NCBI RefSeq assembly: GCF_040105385.1
Contig: NZ_JBEDNQ010000015.1
Span: 1-64,000 of the forward strand
Direction: 5' to 3'
Origin: Pseudonocardia nematodicida
GTDB taxonomy: Bacteria; Actinomycetota; Actinomycetes; Mycobacteriales; Pseudonocardiaceae
DNA: 64,000 nt
Made by a program: the position numbers and the translations under genes. The notes beneath the pieces were generated by a model. The model worked only from the letters and a program-made list of their open reading frames with translations, was not told the DNA's origin and did not search any database. Of the stretch, positions 59,495-64,000 are shown piece after piece. How positions within the stretch are numbered: position 1 is the stretch's first letter; each line of letters begins with the position of its first letter.

Positions 59495-59857
59495 TCAGGT
59501 CACCGGCTTCAGGTCGAAGTCCAGGTACTCGGCGGCGTCCTCGGGATTGGCGAACATGATCGTCTTGTCGTCGAGGTGGACCATCCGCCCGTAGTGGGTG
59601 GACATGTTCTCCTCGAACTCGGCCGCCGAGAACCAGCCGTCCTCGCGGCCGGCCTCCTCGTCCATGGCGGCGTAGTCGACCTCGAACATGCCCTGCCCGT
59701 CGACGCGGATCATCGAGGGCAGGTGCGAGACGGTCACGTTGTCCTGACGGCCCAGGACGTCGGCCATGATCGCGCCGACCTGGTTGTTCATCAGGGTGAA
59801 CCCGCACATGTTCGACGCGGTGTTGTTCTGCGCGAACCGTGAGTCCGTGCTGGTCAT
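59495..59857 (-). CDS. prmD: Monooxygenase coupling/effector protein
   Basis: 120 residues, MmoB/DmpM family: NMCGFTLMNNQVGAIMADVL opening and SMIRVDGQGMFEVDYAAMDEE mid-protein. The cofactorless protein binds the hydroxylase and tunes electron transfer and O2 gating. The start codon overlaps the prmC stop (TGATG), giving coupled expression. Order A-B-C-D matches the propane monooxygenase operon. Confidence 0.92.
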   Translation of the reverse strand: MTSTDSRFAQNNTASNMCGFTLMNNQVGAIMADVLGRQDNVTVSHLPSMIRVDGQGMFEVDYAAMDEEAGREDGWFSAAEFEENMSTHYGRMVHLDDKTIMFANPEDAAEYLDFDLKPVT

Positions 59858-61068
59858 CACTGCTTCAGCTCCTCGGGGACGTCGAGACCGAGATCGCTGC
59901 AGATCCCGGCGAAGCGGTTCTTGGCGCGGTCGAGTGAGTCCTCGAAGCGCGGCGGCTTCGAGTCGGACTGGGACCACATCGGCTGCATCGTCCGGGCGGC
60001 CTCCAGCGCCTGCGGCACGTAGCGGCGCAGCCAGCCCTCCATCAGCTCCTTGTTCTGCGGGCCGAACTCACGGTCGGTGACCAGCGGGCCGAAGCAGGCG
60101 AGCGACCAGCGCAGGTCGCGCTGGGCGTAGTCGTACTCACCGGCCCCCATGACCGTCGGCGTCACGAAGTCGCCGTTGGTGGCCGCGGCCTGCATGACCA
60201 GGTTCGAGCGGAACAGCTCGCCGATCAGCGGCTCGAAGACGATGTTCGCGGCGAAGATGGCCTCGCCCCAGTCGTCCTGCACCGCGGTGAGCGCCTCGGT
60301 CATCTTCCGGGCGCCCTGCCACTCCGGCGCGTTGTCCCAGGCGTCGAGGTGGGCGGTGCCGTCGAACCCGTCGATCTCCTCGGACAGCGTCAGGTTGTAG
60401 AGCGCCAGGTCCTGCGCGAAGCGGATCTTGCGGGTGGAGTTCGCGGCGAGCGCCGTGTTGTGCATGTTGGTCGGCGCGGAGCGCTCGTTGGACGCGAAGA
60501 CGTAGAGGCCGAGGATGTGCTCGATGTGCATCCAGGCGCCGACGTTGCGCTCGACGAAGCGGATCCAGTTGGTGTTCCAGAGCTCGAACGCCTTCGCGTT
60601 GCGGGCGTTGTCGATGTTCTGGGTGAGCTGCCGGACGACGTTCGCGTTGTACCGGTAGAGGGTCTGCTCCCACTCCTCGTTCGGGTCGCGGAACTCGTGC
60701 CAGCCGTGCGCGGGCCAGTTCTTCACGGTCATCCCGCCGGTGCCGACCCCGCGCTGCGGCTCGGGCTCGTCCACGCCCCAGGCCTTGAGCTTGGTCCAGT
60801 GCAGCGGGTAACCGCCCTCGCCGTTGGCGAAGCCGTAGATCCAGCCCTGGGTCAGGTAGTGCCGTGGGTCCGGCTGCACCTCGACGGTGGTGTCCTCGTA
60901 GAGGGTCTGCTTGCGCTTGGCCGGGGTGTAGTAGTTGTAGCGTCTCGCCGTCGAGCTCGAGTCCGGGAACTCCCGGGCCCCGGCCTCGGCGTCGGTGAAG
61001 ACGGGCTTGGGAACGCTGCGCTGCGAGCCCTGCTCGCTGCCGCTGGCCGCGGTGGTGGTCTCCGTCAT
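59857..61068 (-). CDS. prmC: Propane-type monooxygenase hydroxylase, small (beta) subunit
   Basis: 403 residues, the beta subunit of the soluble di-iron hydroxylase. It shares the alpha-subunit fold but lacks iron ligands; YNYYTPAKRKQTLYEDTTVEVQPDPRHYLTQGW and FVERNVGAWMHIEHILGLYVF are landmarks. It builds the hydroxylase with PrmA. It starts with ATG overlapping the prmB stop (ATGA, 61065-61068). Confidence 0.93.
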   Translation of the reverse strand: MTETTTAASGSEQGSQRSVPKPVFTDAEAGAREFPDSSSTARRYNYYTPAKRKQTLYEDTTVEVQPDPRHYLTQGWIYGFANGEGGYPLHWTKLKAWGVDEPEPQRGVGTGGMTVKNWPAHGWHEFRDPNEEWEQTLYRYNANVVRQLTQNIDNARNAKAFELWNTNWIRFVERNVGAWMHIEHILGLYVFASNERSAPTNMHNTALAANSTRKIRFAQDLALYNLTLSEEIDGFDGTAHLDAWDNAPEWQGARKMTEALTAVQDDWGEAIFAANIVFEPLIGELFRSNLVMQAAATNGDFVTPTVMGAGEYDYAQRDLRWSLACFGPLVTDREFGPQNKELMEGWLRRYVPQALEAARTMQPMWSQSDSKPPRFEDSLDRAKNRFAGICSDLGLDVPEELKQ

Positions 61069-62129
61069 GAGAGTCCGTCCTCGCCTTCTTGTTCACCGGT
61101 GGTGGTGAACTTGTCGTAGAAGATGTTGTCCTCGCTCACACCCAGCTGGGTCAGCGTCGCGATCGCCGCGTCGACCATCGGCGGCGGACCGCAGACGTAG
61201 GCGTCGGCTCCCTTCAGATCGCCTTCATGACGCGCGACGACGTCGGTGATCAGGCCGGTCTCGCCGGCCCACTCCGCGCTCTCCGGTCCGTCCGGTTCGG
61301 ACAGTGCCGGCACGAAGCGGAAGTCGGAGAGCTGCGGGGCGAGATCGGCGATCTCCTTCTCGAAGCAGAGGTCGCCTGCGGTCCGGGCGCCGTAGTAGAA
61401 CGTCGCCTTCCGCTCGACCCCGCCCTCGGCCATGGCACGGAGCAGGCCGAGCACCGGCGCCATGCCGGCCCCGCCGGCGACGAAGACCAGTGGCGTGGCC
61501 CGGTTCTGGCGCAGCGTGAAGGTGCCGAACGGCGCCTCCACGTCCAGCCGGTCCCCGACCTGCAGCCGGTCGGCCAGGTGGCCGGAGAACAGGCCGTCCG
61601 GGTAGATCTTGATGACGAACTCGTAGACGCCGTCCCGGTTGGGGGTGTTCGCCATGGAGAACGAGCGCGTCTCCTCCGTCCCCGGGACGACGAAGTCCAT
61701 GTACTGCCCGGGGAAGAACTTGATCTCCGACGGTTCCACCAGCTTGACCGTCAGGTGCCGCATGTCGTGGGTGACGGCCTCGCATCCGACGACCTCGACG
61801 GTGCCCTTCGTCAGCGGCAGGCCGGACCGGATGATCTCCTCGTCGTAGTTCAGGAGCTCGATCACCAGGTCCTCGTAGGGGTGGGCCCGGCACAGCAGCG
61901 TCGAGCCCTCCTCGCGCTCGTAGTCGGGCAGCGCGAACGTCGAGTACTTGTCGTACTCGATGTCGTCGCCCTCGAGCACGAACGACTTGCACGCCGAGCA
62001 CTGCCCCTCCTTGCAGCCGTGCATGAGCTGGACACCCTGCTCGGCGGCGGCGCGGAGGATCGTCTGGTCCTCGTCGACCTCGATCTCGATGCCGACCGGT
62101 TCGAAACGCACGACGTGCTTGTCACCCAC
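61065..62129 (-). CDS. prmB: Monooxygenase reductase, ferredoxin-FAD-NAD(P)H type
   Basis: 354 residues. An N-terminal plant-type ferredoxin domain binds [2Fe-2S] by Cys39, Cys44, Cys47 and Cys80 (CKEGQCSAC...LLC). FAD binding follows with RSFSMANTP, and the NAD domain has GGAGMAPVLGLL and VCGPPPMVDA. It passes electrons from NADH to PrmAC. GTG 62129 starts the ferredoxin domain. It lies 185 bp after prmA, and a hairpin occurs in that gap. Confidence 0.93.
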   Translation of the reverse strand: MGDKHVVRFEPVGIEIEVDEDQTILRAAAEQGVQLMHGCKEGQCSACKSFVLEGDDIEYDKYSTFALPDYEREEGSTLLCRAHPYEDLVIELLNYDEEIIRSGLPLTKGTVEVVGCEAVTHDMRHLTVKLVEPSEIKFFPGQYMDFVVPGTEETRSFSMANTPNRDGVYEFVIKIYPDGLFSGHLADRLQVGDRLDVEAPFGTFTLRQNRATPLVFVAGGAGMAPVLGLLRAMAEGGVERKATFYYGARTAGDLCFEKEIADLAPQLSDFRFVPALSEPDGPESAEWAGETGLITDVVARHEGDLKGADAYVCGPPPMVDAAIATLTQLGVSEDNIFYDKFTTTGEQEGEDGLS

Positions 62130-62224
62130 GGCGGGAGACCACCTCTCTGCGTCGCCTTCAGCGAGAATCAGTTGCCTTGAGCGAGAAAAACGACGAAACG
62201 GACAGTTGCGGGCAGGGCCGATGA

Positions 62225-62253
62225 CCCGGCCGGGGAGGACGGCCCCGGCCGGG
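62225..62253. terminator. Hairpin in the prmA-prmB gap
   Basis: CCCGGCCGGGG (62225-62235) and CCCCGGCCGGG (62243-62253) form a perfect 11-bp stem with a 7-nt loop in the only long gap of the prm core. It has no T-run. It may protect the upstream prmA message or reduce readthrough so the hydroxylase is made in excess of the reductase. Confidence 0.55.
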
Positions 62254-62314
62254 CCGCGCAGGAAGAGGGCCCCGCCTGGACGGTGGGGACCCCCTCCCCT
62301 CGCCTGACCCGCGC

Positions 62315-63967
62315 TCAGGCGTCGGTGGGCGCGGGCCGGCCAGCCGGTCCCTGTCGGTGGTAGTCCGCCACGAACGCGTCGCGCTCGGTGTCGCTCATCT
62401 CGTTGAGCACCACGTTCGGGCTCGCCAGGTGCGGCATCCGCCGCATGTGGTCCAGCGTCCACATCTTCTTCGGGTCGAGATCCAGGTGCGGCTGCGCGGT
62501 GAGCGTCTTGCCGTCGTCACGCACGAAGCCCATGTCCTGGATGACGTCCGCCCAGTTCCAGCCGTGGTAGAGCGTCTCCCACTCACGGTGCCCCACGAGC
62601 TTGCCCATGTTCGGGGTCTCGCGACCCTGGTACGTGGGACGGAACGCCTCGGCGTCGGTCCAGCGGCAGACCTCGTGGCAGTACGTGCGCCACTGGCCGT
62701 CCACCTTGTCGACGACCATGTCCTCACGCACCAGGCACGGGACCATGCAGGTCCAGCAGCGGTGCGGGTACACGTAGTCGACGTCCTCGGCGACGATCGC
62801 GTGGTGCCCGTTCGGCTTGGCCAGGCGGTTGTAGTTCTCCCACCACTTGCCGTACCGGTCGTACCAGCCCGGGTACTTGTACTCGAACCACTCGAAGTCG
62901 GTGTCGGTCATGCCGTCGATCCGCCAGTAGTTGGCACACCAACCCGTGGCGAAGAACTGCGCGACCTCGTGGACGTAGCCCTTGTTCCAGATCTGGTTCC
63001 ATGCCTCCTCGACCAGATCGTGCGGAATCACCAGGCCGTACTTCTCCAGCGGCAGCAGGTAGCTGCGGTAGTAGTCGTCGTAGATCCAGCGGCGCCACAT
63101 CTCCGCGTAGGACTCGCGGTCCTTGCGGCGGTCCTTCGTGCCGTACTCGATGAAGGTGCCGATCGCGGCGTCGACGACGCGGTGGTTGTTCCACCACGCG
63201 TAGCGCAGGTCGCGCTCGAGCAGCTGACGGTTGTCCTCGTCGGACAGCGCCATCAGCAGCGTCGCGTAGCCGTTCGAGATGTGCCGGGACTCGTCGGACT
63301 GCACCGAGTGGAACACCGTCGGCAGCAGGTAGTCGCCGTTCGCCGCGGCCTCGGCCGGCATCGCCACGAACAGGGTGTTCGTGAACGCCGTCTCCGCCAC
63401 GATCGTCAGGTAGATCGACGCCGCGGTGATCGCGTCACCGGTGATGAACCCCTCGGCGAACTGGCGGCCGATGGTGCCGCAGTAGTCCGACTGGAAGTTC
63501 CGCAGCGAGTTGTTGAAGCCCGCCGGGTCGATGTAGTTGTTCATGTACAGGCGCTTGAGGTTCTGCTGGATCGTCGAGTGGCGTACCTCGTCGATCATCT
63601 GGATCGCCTGGCCGTTGTGCAGCTCCGGGTTGGGAACGGCGTGGAACAGCATCGGCATCGACCGCGCCGCGGAGATCTCGGGCAACGGGATGATCGACAG
63701 GAACAGCTTCTGCCACTCCAGCCAGCGCTCCTGCACCTGGCGGAACATGTTCCCGCGGATGGCACCGTCCTGGGCGCCGTAGACCCGGTGGTCCTTCTCC
63801 TCCTCCATCGGGAAGTAGGAGCGGAGGACCTGCTTGAGCGGGTCCTTCTTGGCGGCCTTGCGGAAGGTGTAGTCGGTTCCGTACTTCATGTACGGCTCGT
63901 GGTACTGCGGCTCCCAGGACAGTTCCTGGATCTTCTGGTGAGCCTTCGCCAAGCTCTGCCGACTCAC
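62315..63967 (-). CDS. prmA: Propane-type monooxygenase hydroxylase, large (alpha) subunit
   Basis: 550 residues. The di-iron ligands are all visible: Glu97, Glu127 and His130 (DEVRH), Glu192 (VAETAF), Glu226 and His229 (DESRH). A C-terminal Cys cluster at 404, 407, 411, 430 and 434 (HRCWTCMVPC, YCHEVC) resembles the YHS-like zinc site of related hydroxylases. The sequence matches MimA/PrmA rather than methane or toluene enzymes, so propane, short alkanes, acetone or phenol are candidate substrates; members also co-oxidise cyclic ethers. The GTG start is preceded by GAGGAG. The promoter lies beyond the right edge. Confidence 0.93.
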   Translation of the reverse strand: MSRQSLAKAHQKIQELSWEPQYHEPYMKYGTDYTFRKAAKKDPLKQVLRSYFPMEEEKDHRVYGAQDGAIRGNMFRQVQERWLEWQKLFLSIIPLPEISAARSMPMLFHAVPNPELHNGQAIQMIDEVRHSTIQQNLKRLYMNNYIDPAGFNNSLRNFQSDYCGTIGRQFAEGFITGDAITAASIYLTIVAETAFTNTLFVAMPAEAAANGDYLLPTVFHSVQSDESRHISNGYATLLMALSDEDNRQLLERDLRYAWWNNHRVVDAAIGTFIEYGTKDRRKDRESYAEMWRRWIYDDYYRSYLLPLEKYGLVIPHDLVEEAWNQIWNKGYVHEVAQFFATGWCANYWRIDGMTDTDFEWFEYKYPGWYDRYGKWWENYNRLAKPNGHHAIVAEDVDYVYPHRCWTCMVPCLVREDMVVDKVDGQWRTYCHEVCRWTDAEAFRPTYQGRETPNMGKLVGHREWETLYHGWNWADVIQDMGFVRDDGKTLTAQPHLDLDPKKMWTLDHMRRMPHLASPNVVLNEMSDTERDAFVADYHRQGPAGRPAPTDA

Positions 63968-64000
63968 GTCGTCTCCTCACGGTGGTGGGTGGTGGTCGGT

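Noticed and set aside
62315..63967. Assignment of the monooxygenase as methane, toluene or phenol hydroxylase
   Set aside because: The four-gene order, the sequence around the di-iron ligands and the linked GroEL fit the PrmA/MimA group; phenol activity remains possible but the family call differs.
1..64000. tRNA, rRNA, insertion sequence, integrase and CRISPR array
   Set aside because: Scanned for and not seen; no cloverleaf-like or rRNA-conserved sequence, transposase motif or spaced direct repeat was found by eye, though a covariance-model search could find what I missed.

Overview
The window looks like chromosome from a very GC-rich actinomycete, most plausibly Pseudonocardia or a close relative. 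Pointers are the high G+C at third codon positions, many GTG starts, a mycothiol-dependent formaldehyde dehydrogenase (mscR), an IdeR/DtxR-type iron box, YefM-YoeB, and a prmABCD-type soluble di-iron monooxygenase operon with its own GroEL. Genus is an inference from content; there is no rRNA or tRNA to confirm it. I see no insertion sequence, integrase, tRNA or CRISPR array.

Layout. 0-3.3 kb: a membrane-anchored FAD hydroxylase, an ABM monooxygenase and an IclR regulator. 3.4-5.6 kb: a DUF4038 glycosidase-like protein and a TIGR02206 membrane protein. 5.6-9.8 kb, read leftward: a 42-residue Trp/Gly/Asp repeat peptide, a short hairpin, an ABC exporter, a FAD monooxygenase of the VioD/aryl-CoA hydroxylase type, and an FAH-family enzyme. 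This is the most unusual locus and resembles an undescribed modified-peptide (RiPP-like) operon. 9.8-13.4 kb: a 527-bp gene-free stretch, a LysR regulator and a divergent tartrate dehydrogenase / fluoroacetate-dehalogenase-like pair. 13.4-17.0 kb: an ABC importer of the NMT1/SsuABC class. 17.2-17.7 kb: yefM-yoeB. 17.7-20.6 kb: a polysaccharide flippase and a kinase-fold protein. 20.7-28.5 kb: metabolic and cell-surface genes (M20 hydrolase, XRE/SDR pair, class A beta-lactamase, SGNH esterase, a double DUF1540 protein, a degenerate ABC ATPase domain, GT2, TPR). 28.5-34.7 kb: a GH16 enzyme with a long Asp-Pro-Ala linker, MFS, THUMP-like methyltransferase, VOC protein and a frameshifted polyol dehydrogenase. 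34.8-41.9 kb: two ABC ATPase/permease pairs with GntR, ArsR and TetR regulators and clear operators, then DedA. 41.9-48.4 kb: beta-oxidation fadBA with a divergent MerR regulator, a thioesterase and a fumarylacetoacetase. 48.7-50.4 kb: mscR with a metallo-hydrolase (formaldehyde detoxification). 50.5-52.8 kb: MFS and an iron-siderophore binding lipoprotein under an iron box. 53.0-56.4 kb: a GltS carrier, an N-methyl amino acid oxidase-like flavoprotein and LysR. 56.4-64 kb: amidohydrolase, GroEL and prmDCBA, the operon running leftward from the right edge.

How the parts may work together. PrmABCD hydroxylates a short alkane or similar small molecule, with the linked GroEL probably folding the hydroxylase. 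MscR and the neighbouring metallo-hydrolase would remove formaldehyde, which could also come from an N-methyl amino acid oxidase. fadBA gives general acyl-CoA oxidation capacity. Regulation is unusually readable: several regulators lie next to perfect or near-perfect palindromes that look like their operators, and many convergent gene pairs are separated by long perfect-stem terminators.
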